Made by a program: the position numbers and the translations under genes. Below, piece after piece: positions 35,013-46,152 of a DNA stretch of 64,000 nucleotides. The notes beneath the pieces are model-generated. The model was not told the origin of the DNA. It did not search any database and worked only from the letters and a program-made list of their open reading frames with translations. The DNA lies in contig JHVA01000001.1 of NCBI GenBank assembly GCA_000688615.1, positions 3,162,001 to 3,226,000 on the forward strand, written 5' to 3'. Each line of letters starts with the position of its first letter. The stretch's first letter is position 1. The stretch is from Acidobacteriaceae bacterium KBS 146 (lineage in GTDB: Bacteria; Acidobacteriota; Terriglobia; Terriglobales; Acidobacteriaceae).

Positions 35013-35747
35013 TCAAGATGAGGCAGACCCGTCGACGGGCTGCGGTGTCTGTTTTCCGCTGGCAAGGTCGCAGGCTCGCCACATATACCAGCTCGCGACC
35101 GAACGCCAGGGCTCCCACTTTCTGGCGCGGCGGCGCATGGTCTCGGCATCGGGAAGGTCGGAGGCTTCAACTTTTTTTGTGGGCTTCAGTCCCTGAAAGG
35201 TGAGGGCGAATCCTTTGCGGACCCCGTAGTCGGAGACGGGAAGAACGTCCGGACGCCCAAGCCGGAACATCAGGAACATCTCGACCGTCCAGCGGCCGAT
35301 GCCGCGCACCTGTGTGAGGTGCTCGATGATGTCTTCGTCGGCCATCCGACGGATGCGTGCCAGCGTGGGCACGGTTCCGTCGACCGTCTTTGCGGCGAGG
35401 TCGCGCAGAGCAAGCGTCTTGTTATGCGATAGCCCGGCCTTGCGAAGCTGCTCGTTGGGGCAGTCGAGCAGATGGTGTGCCGAAGGATGCACGCCCATCC
35501 CGCAGACACCGTGAAAGCTCTCCAGCATGCGTTGATGGATGGTGGCCGCGGCTTTGCCATGGAGCTGCTGGTAGACGATCGACTCCACCAGGGCCTCGAA
35601 TGGGGAAAGGCCGCTGGAGATGCGCATCGTGTACGGACCTGCACGCTGGATGAGACGGCCGAGTTTAGGGTCGGCGGCCGCGAGGTGAGCGATGGCGGCG
35701 GCAGAGTCATAGCGCGGCGGGCGCGGGGTGGCACTGGGTCGAGGCAT
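35013..35747 (-). CDS. DNA-3-methyladenine glycosylase II (AlkA-like, HhH-GPD)
   Basis: A 244-residue base-excision repair enzyme. The helix-hairpin-helix and Gly/Pro-rich loop read VRGIGRWTVEMFLMFRLGRPD, and the catalytic Asp lies in LPVSDYGV. It removes alkylated bases such as 3-methyladenine from DNA. Length fits the short AlkA group without the N-terminal domain of Escherichia coli AlkA. Confidence 0.9.
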   Translation of the reverse strand: MPRPSATPRPPRYDSAAAIAHLAAADPKLGRLIQRAGPYTMRISSGLSPFEALVESIVYQQLHGKAAATIHQRMLESFHGVCGMGVHPSAHHLLDCPNEQLRKAGLSHNKTLALRDLAAKTVDGTVPTLARIRRMADEDIIEHLTQVRGIGRWTVEMFLMFRLGRPDVLPVSDYGVRKGFALTFQGLKPTKKVEASDLPDAETMRRRARKWEPWRSVASWYMWRACDLASGKQTPQPVDGSASS

Positions 35748-35809
35748 AAAGATGACGGTATCAAAGAGCTGCTGACAGCAGATGGTCAGCGGCTTCGGAG
35801 GACACCCCC

Positions 35810-37240
35810 TCAGGCCGACTTCGTGATGGGCGGTGGAGTCCAGGTGCCGTCGGTTACTGCCACCTTTGGCCAGTAGATCCGCATGATGAGGTTGAAGTCT
35901 CCGGCGTCGGAGGGAAGCCAGTTTGTCTCCCTGTCTTTGCCGGGCGAATCATGCTGAATATAGATGTCCAGCGATCCGTCAGGATTGAACTTCAGCTTGT
36001 CCCTGTCTCCGATGGCGTAGCGGTTGATTGGGTTCGCCACAAAAGCCTGTTTGGAGTTGTACATAGTCAGCGACCAGAAAGCATTGGCGGGCGGCGTCTG
36101 GCCTTTGTCGAAGTGGATGACATATTTATTCGCCCCATTCAACGGCTGGCCGTTCCCGTCCACCCGCGCCGCCGGATAGATTGCGTCCGCCATCAGGTTG
36201 GCGCCGAGCCCGAACCACGCAACTCCCGCACGCGCATCGTAGTTTGTACCGTAAGTGCCTATGTCTCCGGTCGAGATAGCCCATCCGTTGGCCATCTTCA
36301 TATTCCCGGCATCGTGGCCGAGTTCGATCACCCTCTTCTTTCCGTCTTCCACTCCGTCGGAGATCGCCTTGGCGACGTCACTGCCCAGCTTCTTGCTGTC
36401 GAACGGCTGCCCCGGCACGATTCCGATGGTTGCAAGCTTCTCGACCATCGGAGCGTCCGCCGCAGCAGGAGGATTGTTCTTCATCAGCATTGCCAGCCGG
36501 CTGAAGAATGTTTCCGCATCCAGTCCCGCGACAACATTCAACGGAGAGGTCTTCATATCGACCTTAGGATCGACCGGCAGGTTCTTTGGCGGAGTGTACG
36601 GTTTGCCCCAATGGTCGAGTGGAGTCAGCCTGTACTTGTCCTGAATTGCATGGACGGCGGCGAAGTCAGCCTTGCCGTTGGTCTGTGTCCGGCCGATGAT
36701 CCACACCATCATGGTGGGTGACTTGATCTCCTTCACGTCAGCCGGCAGCGTCCCGGACCAGCCGGGTCCCGTGATCGCATAGTCTCCCTTCGCTGTTCCG
36801 GTGGTTCGTTTGCCGGGCGATGCAAAGACATTGGTCCACGCGTCCATCAACGGCATCAGGTAGTAGCGACCGTGCGTATCCGGGACGGAGAGGACGATGG
36901 GTCCATTCTCGAGATCAAGAAACGCCACGGAATACAGGGTGTCGGCGTTCGGGCTGACGACATCGGTGAAGGTTGCATCCGGAGACGACCGGAAACTGGT
37001 GAACTGATTGGCGGGAGCCGCCCCAAGGTCGGTAGCGCTGGGAACGTTGGTCCCCTTGGCGCGGGTCGCATCCATCAAAATCAGCGGAAACCCGTAGACG
37101 TAGGCGTCCTTGGCAGCCGCCCGCGCAGCGTTGGCGGTCTCGTTGGCAGGTGCGCTGGCAGGCTCCTGCCTGCAGGCAGTCAAGGGTAGAAGGGCGGTAG
37201 CAAGCGCGGCCGCATAAATCGTTAACGAACAGAAGCGCAT
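35810..37240 (-). CDS. DUF1254/DUF1214 lipoprotein
   Basis: About 476 residues. The N-terminus (ATALLPLTAC) is a lipoprotein signal with a lipobox Cys near residue 23. The DUF1254 region (AKDAYVYGFPLILMDATR, TLYSVAFLDLENGPIVLSVPDT) is followed by a DUF1214 region (FWSLTMYNSKQAFVANP). Likely periplasmic-side membrane anchored; function unknown. The ATG at 37240 has AGGAGG upstream; an ATG eight codons earlier is rejected. It diverges from the respiratory operon. Confidence 0.85.
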   Translation of the reverse strand: MRFCSLTIYAAALATALLPLTACRQEPASAPANETANAARAAAKDAYVYGFPLILMDATRAKGTNVPSATDLGAAPANQFTSFRSSPDATFTDVVSPNADTLYSVAFLDLENGPIVLSVPDTHGRYYLMPLMDAWTNVFASPGKRTTGTAKGDYAITGPGWSGTLPADVKEIKSPTMMVWIIGRTQTNGKADFAAVHAIQDKYRLTPLDHWGKPYTPPKNLPVDPKVDMKTSPLNVVAGLDAETFFSRLAMLMKNNPPAAADAPMVEKLATIGIVPGQPFDSKKLGSDVAKAISDGVEDGKKRVIELGHDAGNMKMANGWAISTGDIGTYGTNYDARAGVAWFGLGANLMADAIYPAARVDGNGQPLNGANKYVIHFDKGQTPPANAFWSLTMYNSKQAFVANPINRYAIGDRDKLKFNPDGSLDIYIQHDSPGKDRETNWLPSDAGDFNLIMRIYWPKVAVTDGTWTPPPITKSA

Positions 37241-37625
37241 CTCTTCCTCCTTTTGAATTCCCAAAATGAGGCCCCTGAGTAAATCTGAATCGGCGATACG
37301 TTGAACGCTCTGGCCCGATCGGCGGAAAGATATCGGCGCATTCTTGCTCTGCGATTGTGCCCATCTTGTGACTGGGAGCCTGGCGACGAGAGACCGGCGC
37401 TGCTGGAATGCACAGGGTCCTCCGATGGAGAACCGGCAGCGGTGCGCGCGGGCTTATCGTACGTCATCGCGCGAAGGCCTAAAAATAAAAATGTTCAACT
37501 CGGACTTAATTGGTGCGGATTTACAAGAGGGATACCTTTCGGGCAGGGTAGATGTTGTGGTCAAAAGCCCACCCTGCACATAGTTGCACGAGATGTTGTG
37601 CAGCCCCTATTTTGAAGGCGTTTCG

Positions 37626-37648
37626 CAGGTTTCGATTATCGAAACCTG
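37626..37648. promoter_or_regulatory. perfect 11-bp palindrome, candidate operator
   Basis: CAGGTTTCGAT-T-ATCGAAACCTG is a perfect inverted repeat with a one-base centre, 37 bases upstream of the candidate -35 box. It has the form of a dimeric regulator site for the act/cox operon. Confidence 0.6.
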
Positions 37649-37684
37649 TCGATAAATTTCGCTTTCGAGTATCGGCCATCGGCA

Positions 37685-37726
37685 TTGGGAATGGCTTTTT
37701 CCACTGCTATACTCAGAATTTCTGAG
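37685..37726 (+). promoter_or_regulatory. candidate promoter of the act-cox operon with a palindrome at the start site
   Basis: TTGGGA (37685-37690), 17 bases, TATACT (37708-37713). The perfect palindrome CTCAGAA-T-TTCTGAG (37712-37726) overlaps the end of the -10 box and the predicted start point, a good repressor site. Confidence 0.55.
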
Positions 37727-37876
37727 AGTAGAAAATTTCTTGGCTGAAGCTTGTGAGAGTGGACGCCGTAACCTCCGGCGCAGGGAATGGCCGGTGCAAG
37801 CAGCCAGAAACACAACCCCTTGAACCCCTTCTTGGCCTGAGGACAGGCGAAGCGGAGAGGAAGCAGGAAAGCACTC

Positions 37877-38797
37877 ATGGCGCAAGTTTTTGACCGCAGT
37901 TCGAACGCGCTGGCTCGCATGAGCCTGGTTTTGACGGGCTTGATCGTCATCGCGCTCGGCGTTGCCCTGAACGAGTTGCAACGATCCCCGTGGGTCACCC
38001 GGCAGGGCCAGCGGCCCGATCAGCCGATTCCCTTCAGCCACAAGCATCACGTTGAAGGGCTGGGACTGCAGTGCCAGTACTGTCATACGCAGGTCGAGAA
38101 GGCCGCCTATGCCGGTATTCCTCCCACCAAGACCTGTATCAATTGCCATTCGCAGATCTGGACCAATGCCGATTACCTCGAGCCAGTTCGTGAGAGCTGG
38201 GCAACGGGCGCTTCCATTCAGTGGATCCGAGTCCACGACCTTCCGGATTACGTTTACTTCAATCACGACATTCACGTGAACAAGGGCATCGGCTGCGCCA
38301 GCTGTCATGGCCGTGTCGACGAGATGCCGCTGATGTACCAGGAAAACACGCTGCAGATGGAGTGGTGCCTGAACTGCCACCGCAATCCTGCCGTGAACCT
38401 TCGCCCCACCTCCGAGATCTACAACATGGCCTGGGCAGGACCTTCAGGATCGAAGCCGGTCTGGTGCGCCTCGACAGGACAGGCAGGACCGACCGCAGGC
38501 TCTGTGACCTGCACGACGGCTGATCCCACCAAGAGCGGACCTGAGATTGCGATGCTGCAGGGCGTCTCTCCCTCCGAGAAGAAGTCCTCCTCCGGCGCCG
38601 GACAGAGTGGAACCCAGTTGCAACCCCACCCGACCAGCGGCGAGGGCCAGACCGCCAGCGATGTTCCTGCTGGTATCGTGATGCCGGCCAGCTACCAGAA
38701 GTTCACCAGCCAGATTGAGCTGGGCAAGTATCTGATGGGGCAATACCACATTCGCACGGCCAATGAGCTCTCCAGCTGCGAGACGTGCCACCGATGA
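37877..38797 (+). CDS. actA: alternative complex III subunit ActA, pentahaem cytochrome c
   Basis: A 306-residue membrane-anchored periplasmic cytochrome with five CXXCH sites: CQYCH, CINCH, CASCH, CLNCH and CETCH. An N-terminal membrane anchor (MSLVLTGLIVIALGVAL) precedes them. It passes electrons from quinol oxidation toward the oxidase. A Ser/Gly/Pro-rich insert of about 70 residues separates the fourth and fifth haem motifs, likely flexible. It begins the operon, with AGGAAAG upstream, and overlaps actB by ATGA. Confidence 0.93.
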   Translation: MAQVFDRSSNALARMSLVLTGLIVIALGVALNELQRSPWVTRQGQRPDQPIPFSHKHHVEGLGLQCQYCHTQVEKAAYAGIPPTKTCINCHSQIWTNADYLEPVRESWATGASIQWIRVHDLPDYVYFNHDIHVNKGIGCASCHGRVDEMPLMYQENTLQMEWCLNCHRNPAVNLRPTSEIYNMAWAGPSGSKPVWCASTGQAGPTAGSVTCTTADPTKSGPEIAMLQGVSPSEKKSSSGAGQSGTQLQPHPTSGEGQTASDVPAGIVMPASYQKFTSQIELGKYLMGQYHIRTANELSSCETCHR

Positions 38798-41700
38798 AGA
38801 CGACAGGGATTGGGACAGAACAGACCATGGCTGACACCAAGTCACAAACAGAGACCGGGCCGCAGGTTGTGACCCGGATTGCTCCAGCAGCTCCCGCGGC
38901 AAAGAAGAAGATGACCGTTGCCGAGGTTCGGGCGAAGCTGGATGGCAAGACAGGACGCCGCTTCTGGAAGAATCTCGATGAGCTGGCGGAGACGTCGGAG
39001 TTTCAGGAGCTGATGCAGCAGGAATTTCCTCGTCAGGCTGGCGCCGGCGAATGGGTTGATGCGGTCTCGCGCCGTGGCTTCCTCAAGGTCATGGGTGCCT
39101 CGTTCGCCCTGGCCGGTCTGGCCGGATGCACCAAGCAGCCAGACGAGCCGATCTACCCCTACGTCAAGCAGCCGGAGGATCTCGTCCTCGGCAAGCCGAT
39201 GTACTTCGCCACGGCGTATCCCTTCCCGACTGGCGCGGTTCCGGTCCTGATCAAGTCCGACTCCTTCCGCCCCATCAAGGTGGACGGAAATCCCGAGCAC
39301 CCGATGTCAAAGGGAAGATCCGATGCTCTGACCCAGGCCACGCTCCTCGATCTGTACGATCCGGATCGCTCGCAGAACGTCCGCCAGCGCGGGCAGGTGT
39401 CGAGCTACGGCGAGTTTCAGGGAGCTTTTCAGGCGGCGGTGAATGGAATTCCGGGCGGCCAGGGGCTCTACTTCCTGAGCGAGACGATTACCTCGCCAAC
39501 GCTCGCAGCACAGTGGAAGGCAGTCCAGGCGAAGTATCCGCAGGCGAAGCTGGTTCAGTGGGAGCCGGTCAATCAGGACTCTTCGCGCGCAGCCTCCAAG
39601 GCGGCCTTCGGCAGCTACTCGGACGCGCAGTATCGCCTCGAGGATGCCGACGTCATTCTCTCGCTCGACGCCAACTTCCTCGGCGGTATCGAGCATCCCG
39701 GCTTCCTTCCTCTCGCGGCAGCTTATGCCGAGCGTCATCGCTACGAAGAAGGCAAGAAGCTGAATCGGCTGTACGTCGTTGAGACGATGCCTACGGTCAC
39801 GGGCTTTAAGGCGGAGCACAGGCTCGCGCTCAAGCCCAGCCAGATCGCTCAGTTCGCCGACGCTCTGGTCTACGGTACTGCACCAGCCGGGTTGAACCCC
39901 GAACAGCAAAAGTATTTCGCCGCGGTGTTGGCTGATCTCAAGAAGAACAGCGGCCGCGCGGTGGTCATCCCGGGTGAGCAGGCTCCGGCCTCGGTTCACG
40001 CCGCGGCGTATGCCATCAACACGCTGATTGGCGCGGTGGGTAAGACGGTTGTCTATACCGAGACGGTCAATCCGCTGCCGTCTGAGCAGACGACGGACCT
40101 GAAGGCGTTGGTTGCCGATATGAACGCCGGCAAGGTGAAGTGGCTGGTGATGCTCGGCGTCAACCCGATCTATTCGGCTCCGGCGGACCTCGATTTTGCC
40201 TCGGCGCTTGCAAAGGTCTCGACCACGGTCCATCTTGGATCGCATGTGGATGAGACCGGATCGATCTCGACCTGGCACATCAACAAGGCGCACTATCTTG
40301 AGAGCTGGTCCGATGCGCGCGCCTACGACGGTACGCTCTCGATCATCCAGCCAATGATCGATCCGATGTACGGCGGCAAGAGCTCGCACGACATCCTGCA
40401 GACCCTGCTGGCCGATCCGCAGGCCTCCGCCTACGATGTGGTCTCCGCGAATGCGAAGAACTATATTAAGGGCGACTTCGCTACCGGTTGGCGCAAGGCG
40501 CTGCACGATGGCTGGGTAGAGGGCACAGCGTTCACCCCCAAGGCTGGCGTTCCGGCGCGCGTGACATCGTTCCCGGCTTCGACTGCTTCGACCTCCGGGT
40601 ATGAGATCTCCTTCCGTGCCGACCCTTCGCTTTATGACGGCCGTTTCAGCAACGTCGGCTGGCTGCAGGAGCTTCCCAAGCAGGTGACCAACCTGAGCTG
40701 GGATAACGCCGCTCTCGTCAGTATGAAGACGATGGCCGATCTGAAGGCCGACGAGACCGAATTGATCGAGCTGGAGCTGGGAGGCCGCAAGGTCACCGCT
40801 CCTATCCTGGTCGCTCCGGGTCATCCTGACGAGACGATCACGATTCACCTCGGCTTCGGCCGCGGGGTTGAGGCTGGCCGTGTGGGGTCGGGTGTCGGAT
40901 TCAACGCCTATAAGCTGCGGACTTCAGCAAACCTGTTGTCGTCTCCCGGTGGCGCTGCCAAGAAGATCGACGGCAGCTACTACGATCTCTGCGTGACCAA
41001 GGTGCATAACATCGAGCACCGCGGATCGTTCGCGCAGCACGATCTCGAGCGCCCTCAGTACGACACCGAGGGAACCTTCTCGCTGGCCGGACACGAGGCG
41101 ATGGAACGCTCCATCATCCGTTATGCCACGGTGGAAGAGGCGGAGAAGAATCCGAAGTTTGCCGAGGAAGGCGCCAGCGGCACGCTGGTGAACAAGGTTG
41201 GATACGGCCCGCAGGGCGAGAATCCTGCGCACGGCGATCCGGGCTGGAAGAAGCAGAAGGAAGTCAATCTCAGCATGTTCCCGGATGCGTGGCGCTATGA
41301 CCGCACGGATCCATCCTCGCACCAGACTCAGAACGCCTGGGGTATGGCGATCGACCTGAACAGCTGCGTTGGCTGCAACGCGTGCATCGTCAGCTGCTAT
41401 GCAGAGAACAATATTCCTGTGGTTGGCCGCGAGCAGGTCAAGGTCGGCCGCAACATGCAGTGGCTGCGCATCGACACCTACTTCGAGGGCGACCTTCATG
41501 CTCCCAAGGCACACTTTCAGCCGATGGCCTGCCAGCACTGCGAGAACGCTGGCTGCGAACAGGTCTGCCCGGTTGGAGCGACGGTTCACACGCCCGAAGG
41601 CCTGAACGTGATGGTCTATAACCGCTGCGTGGGCACAAGGTACTGCTCGAACAACTGCCCGTATAAGGTTCGCCGGTTCAACTTCCTCCTGTTCTCCGAC

Positions 41701-42039
41701 TACGACACCGAGAGCCTCAAGTTCATGCGCAATCCCGATGTCTCGGTCCGTTCCCGCGGCGTCATGGAGAAGTGCACTTATTGCGTGCAGCGGATTATGT
41801 CGGCCAAGATTACGGCCGACAAGGAAAACCGAGCGATTCGTGACGGCGAGATCGTAACGGCATGCCAGCAGGCCTGCCCGACCGACGCCATCATCTTCGG
41901 CAATATCAACGATAAGACGAGCAAGGTCTCCAAGCGCAAGGTCGAGGAACGCGACTATTCGGTTCTGGGCGACCTGAACTACCGTCCACGCACAACCTAT
42001 ACGGCTGGCGTCATCAACCCGAACCCGGAGCTGGCATAA
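38794..42039 (+). CDS. actB: alternative complex III subunit ActB, molybdopterin-oxidoreductase-like/iron-sulfur fusion
   Basis: About 1081 residues. An internal twin-arginine motif (SRRGFLKVMGASFALAG) at about 93 targets it to the periplasm, typical of this subunit. The B1 part resembles a molybdopterin oxidoreductase without cofactor. The B2 part has ferredoxin-type Cys clusters: CVGCNACIVSCY, CQHCENAGCEQVCP, CVGTRYCSNNCP, and CTYC with CQQACP. The start at 38794 overlaps the actA stop; an ATG at 38827 is an alternative. It wires ActC to the haem subunits. Confidence 0.92.
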   Translation: MKTTGIGTEQTMADTKSQTETGPQVVTRIAPAAPAAKKKMTVAEVRAKLDGKTGRRFWKNLDELAETSEFQELMQQEFPRQAGAGEWVDAVSRRGFLKVMGASFALAGLAGCTKQPDEPIYPYVKQPEDLVLGKPMYFATAYPFPTGAVPVLIKSDSFRPIKVDGNPEHPMSKGRSDALTQATLLDLYDPDRSQNVRQRGQVSSYGEFQGAFQAAVNGIPGGQGLYFLSETITSPTLAAQWKAVQAKYPQAKLVQWEPVNQDSSRAASKAAFGSYSDAQYRLEDADVILSLDANFLGGIEHPGFLPLAAAYAERHRYEEGKKLNRLYVVETMPTVTGFKAEHRLALKPSQIAQFADALVYGTAPAGLNPEQQKYFAAVLADLKKNSGRAVVIPGEQAPASVHAAAYAINTLIGAVGKTVVYTETVNPLPSEQTTDLKALVADMNAGKVKWLVMLGVNPIYSAPADLDFASALAKVSTTVHLGSHVDETGSISTWHINKAHYLESWSDARAYDGTLSIIQPMIDPMYGGKSSHDILQTLLADPQASAYDVVSANAKNYIKGDFATGWRKALHDGWVEGTAFTPKAGVPARVTSFPASTASTSGYEISFRADPSLYDGRFSNVGWLQELPKQVTNLSWDNAALVSMKTMADLKADETELIELELGGRKVTAPILVAPGHPDETITIHLGFGRGVEAGRVGSGVGFNAYKLRTSANLLSSPGGAAKKIDGSYYDLCVTKVHNIEHRGSFAQHDLERPQYDTEGTFSLAGHEAMERSIIRYATVEEAEKNPKFAEEGASGTLVNKVGYGPQGENPAHGDPGWKKQKEVNLSMFPDAWRYDRTDPSSHQTQNAWGMAIDLNSCVGCNACIVSCYAENNIPVVGREQVKVGRNMQWLRIDTYFEGDLHAPKAHFQPMACQHCENAGCEQVCPVGATVHTPEGLNVMVYNRCVGTRYCSNNCPYKVRRFNFLLFSDYDTESLKFMRNPDVSVRSRGVMEKCTYCVQRIMSAKITADKENRAIRDGEIVTACQQACPTDAIIFGNINDKTSKVSKRKVEERDYSVLGDLNYRPRTTYTAGVINPNPELA

Positions 42040-43469
<1,430 letters not shown>

Positions 43470-43470
<1 letters not shown>

Positions 43471-44012
43471 TGCCACGCAGAGAAGGAACCTACGGCCTGC
43501 TGGCGGAGTTCAACACTCCCGGCGAACTGGTACATGCGACCGAAGAGGCACGTCGCGCAGGATATCGCCGCATGGAGTGCTACACGCCCTATCCGGTCGA
43601 AGAGGCTGCAGAGGCCCTGGAGTTTCATAAGAACCGCGTTCCCCTGGTCTGCCTGCTCGGTGGCCTGCTTGGAGTGACCACGGCCTTTCTGATGGAGACC
43701 TGGATTGCAGTCTGGGCGTATCCGCTGAACATTGCGGGCCGACCCCTGTTCTCCTGGCCGGCGTTCATCATCCCGGCCTACGAGTGGACCATTCTGTTTG
43801 CAGGGCTTTCGGCTGGCTTCGGCATGATCGCGCTCAACGGCCTGCCGCAGCTCTATCACCCGGTATTCAATGCGCCCAACTTCCGCAATGGCGCGACGAC
43901 GGACAAGTTCTTCCTTTGTCTTGAGGCGGCGGACCCGAAGTTCTCGTCAGTCGACACCCGGGCCTTCCTCGAGCAGTTTCACGCGGTCTCCGTGGTGGAG
44001 GTGGACCATTAA
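43470..44012 (+). CDS. actD: alternative complex III subunit ActD (DUF3341)
   Basis: A 180-residue protein with two membrane segments (VCLLGGLLGVTTAFLME, WTILFAGLSAGFGMIALNG). The N-terminal GLLAEFNTPGELVHATEEAR and the FFLCLEAADPKF segment are DUF3341 signatures. It overlaps actC by one base and actE at the ATTAA junction. A structural role in ACIII is expected. Confidence 0.92.
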
Positions 44013-44784
44013 TACCCTGAACACACACGGAAGGCTGAAGCTGTCGATAGCCGCGATGATCGCCCTGATGGCGACGGTCGGCTGCCGCCAGGACATGCAC
44101 GATCAGCCGAAGTTCTTCCCGCAGCGGGGAACGACGCTCTACGCCGATGGACGCTCGGTGCGCCCGCAGTCGGCGAATACGGTCGCCCGCAGCCAGCTTC
44201 ACCAGGACAGCTACTTCTACACCGGTCTGGTCGACGGTAAAGAAGGGGATGGTCTTCCCTTCCCGGTTACCGAAGAGGTTCTCAAGCGGGGCCAGGAGCG
44301 TTACAACGTTTACTGCACTCCCTGCCATTCGCGCGTCGGCAACGGCGAAGGCATGATCGTGCAGCGTGGTTATGCCAAGGCGGGAGACTTTCATACCGCC
44401 CGGCTCGAGTCGGCTCCTCTTGGTCACTTCTTCCACGTCATGACTTACGGCTACGGCGCGATGCCGGAGTACGCCGCGCAGGTATCTCCCGTGGATCGCT
44501 GGGCGATCGCGGCCTATATCCGGGCACTGCAGTTGAGCCAGAAGGCTCAGCCCGCCGACGTTCCCACGGGTTCTCACGTGGAGCCGCTTTCCACCATCGC
44601 GGAGCAGGAAGGCCTGCCGGCTACCTTCCTCCAGGGATGGCACGTACCCGCGACCGCTGTCACCGGAACGCCTACCGGCGAGCCGCTCGCGCTTCCGGCG
44701 CCGGGTGAATCCGCCAAAACGACATCGGCGCAACCCGCGCCTCGCCAGCCGGCGAGCAACTCTGGAGAAACACCAAAGCAGTAA
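44008..44784 (+). CDS. actE: alternative complex III subunit ActE, mono-haem cytochrome c lipoprotein
   Basis: About 258 residues. A lipoprotein signal ends in ATVGC, and CTPCH is the single haem site with a late Met as possible ligand (YGAMPEY). It receives electrons from ActA and passes them on. There is no ATG, GTG or TTG at the expected place: ATT at 44008 lies 6 bases after GGAGG, directly overlapping the actD stop, and gives the needed charged signal region. The nearest ATG (44056) would remove it. The C-terminal tail is Pro/Ala-rich. Confidence 0.88.
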   Translation: MNTLNTHGRLKLSIAAMIALMATVGCRQDMHDQPKFFPQRGTTLYADGRSVRPQSANTVARSQLHQDSYFYTGLVDGKEGDGLPFPVTEEVLKRGQERYNVYCTPCHSRVGNGEGMIVQRGYAKAGDFHTARLESAPLGHFFHVMTYGYGAMPEYAAQVSPVDRWAIAAYIRALQLSQKAQPADVPTGSHVEPLSTIAEQEGLPATFLQGWHVPATAVTGTPTGEPLALPAPGESAKTTSAQPAPRQPASNSGETPKQ

Positions 44785-44787
44785 TCT

Positions 44788-44799
44788 CGGAAGCTTCCG
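44788..44799. other. 12-bp palindrome between actE and actF
   Basis: CGGAAGCTTCCG is a perfect palindrome in the 33-base gap before actF. It could stabilise mRNA or be a chance site. Confidence 0.35.
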
Positions 44800-44817
44800 A
44801 AGAAGGCTTGAAAACGC

Positions 44818-46152
44818 ATGTCACATGGACACGAACATCACGGAGGAGCGGGGCACCACGATCATGGCCCGCGCGTGCTTCCTGCATCGCTGGCCGCTCC
44901 TGAGGAGGCCATCAAGGCCTGGCGGATGCGCCTGCTGGTCGTTGGCGGAGTCGCCACGGTGGTCTCTCTGGCCTTTCTTCTTGTCGCGGGAGGCCCCGGC
45001 CACATCCTGCGTGCCTATCTGATGGGATTCATGGTGACCTTCGGCTTTGCTGGCGGCGGTCTGGCCATGTTGATGCTCCAGTACGTCTCCGGCGGTAAGT
45101 GGGGACTGCTGCTGCGCCGTCCGCTCGAGGCGATGACGCGCACCCTCAAGCTGGTCGCCCTCATGGTGATCCCGGTGCTCTTCTTTATGAAGCACCTGTA
45201 CCAGTGGGCCGCTTTCCCGAATGCGCAGGCGACGCTGGAGGCCTACAAGGACGGCCTGATGACCCAGGAGCAGATGCTGACGGCCAACGCCAAGCACGCC
45301 ATGCTCAGTCCGACCTCGGCCATCGTCCAGACCGTGATTGTCTTCGGGATTCTGCTGACAATGGCTTTCTTCCTCAACCGCTGGTCGTTGCAGCGGGATG
45401 CGGACCCGAACGCGGGATCGCAGGCCAGCTTCGACTACTGGCGCATCAAGTTCGAGAACCTCTCCGGTATCGGCATCTTTATCTACGTCGTCCTTCTGAC
45501 GGATGCCGCGATTCTCTGGATCAAGTCACTCGACGTGACCTGGTACTCCTCGATCTACGGACTTCAGTTTCTGGTTGGACAGGGCTATCAGGTTCTCGCC
45601 CTCGGAATTCTCACGGTCATCTTGCTCTCGCGCTTCCAGCCGCTGAAGACCCTGCTGCGCGTGACCGAACAGCACGACCTGGGCAAGTTCGCCTTTGCCT
45701 TCGTCATGTTGAACATCTATCTCTGCTTTGCCGAGTTCCTGATCATCTGGTCCGGCAACGTCCCTGACGAGATTCCCTGGTACCTTGCTCGCATCCAGGG
45801 CGGCTGGTGGGTCATCTGCTCGCTGGACTTCATCAGCCACTGGCTGATTCCCTTCACGCTGCTGCTGTCGCGCGACCTGAAGCGGAACAAGCAGAAGATG
45901 ATTCTGCTGACCTGCTGGATGATCTTCGCCCGCTGCCTCGATATGTTCTGGCTCATCGAGCCGAACTTCAGGGACGCGGCCGGTAACCTGCACCTGTCAG
46001 GAAATCTCGGAATTCTCGCCTACATCACGGTCCCGGTCGCTGTGCTCTCTATCTGGGGAGCGTACTACCTGACCGAGCTGATGAAGCGCCCGCTGATGAA
46101 CGTCAACGACCCGCACCTGGAAGAGATGCTGGAGCCTGAACATGCCCACTAA
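44818..46152 (+). CDS. actF: alternative complex III subunit ActF
   Basis: A 444-residue membrane protein with about ten segments, homologous to ActC. It has a His-rich N-terminus (MSHGHEHHGGAGHHDHG) and a conserved RIKFENLSGIGIFIYVVLL block. With ActC it forms the membrane core and proton path. It overlaps the following gene by 11 bases. Confidence 0.9.
   Translation: MSHGHEHHGGAGHHDHGPRVLPASLAAPEEAIKAWRMRLLVVGGVATVVSLAFLLVAGGPGHILRAYLMGFMVTFGFAGGGLAMLMLQYVSGGKWGLLLRRPLEAMTRTLKLVALMVIPVLFFMKHLYQWAAFPNAQATLEAYKDGLMTQEQMLTANAKHAMLSPTSAIVQTVIVFGILLTMAFFLNRWSLQRDADPNAGSQASFDYWRIKFENLSGIGIFIYVVLLTDAAILWIKSLDVTWYSSIYGLQFLVGQGYQVLALGILTVILLSRFQPLKTLLRVTEQHDLGKFAFAFVMLNIYLCFAEFLIIWSGNVPDEIPWYLARIQGGWWVICSLDFISHWLIPFTLLLSRDLKRNKQKMILLTCWMIFARCLDMFWLIEPNFRDAAGNLHLSGNLGILAYITVPVAVLSIWGAYYLTELMKRPLMNVNDPHLEEMLEPEHAH

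Larger units (their letters stand above)
37241..37876. other. 636-bp divergent regulatory gap before the respiratory operon
   Basis: No convincing gene. It contains an 11-bp palindrome (37626-37648), a sigma-70-like promoter (37685-37713), an overlapping palindrome (37712-37726), an imperfect repeat tgcac/gtgca near 37585, and a leader hairpin CCGGC...GCCGG around 37774-37793 before actA. Confidence 0.6.

Noticed and set aside
37733-37800. Leader of actA as a possible B12 or c-di-GMP riboswitch
   Set aside because: A few words (GGGAA, CCGGTG, GGACGC) resemble these classes, but the conserved cores are missing; only a short hairpin is certain.
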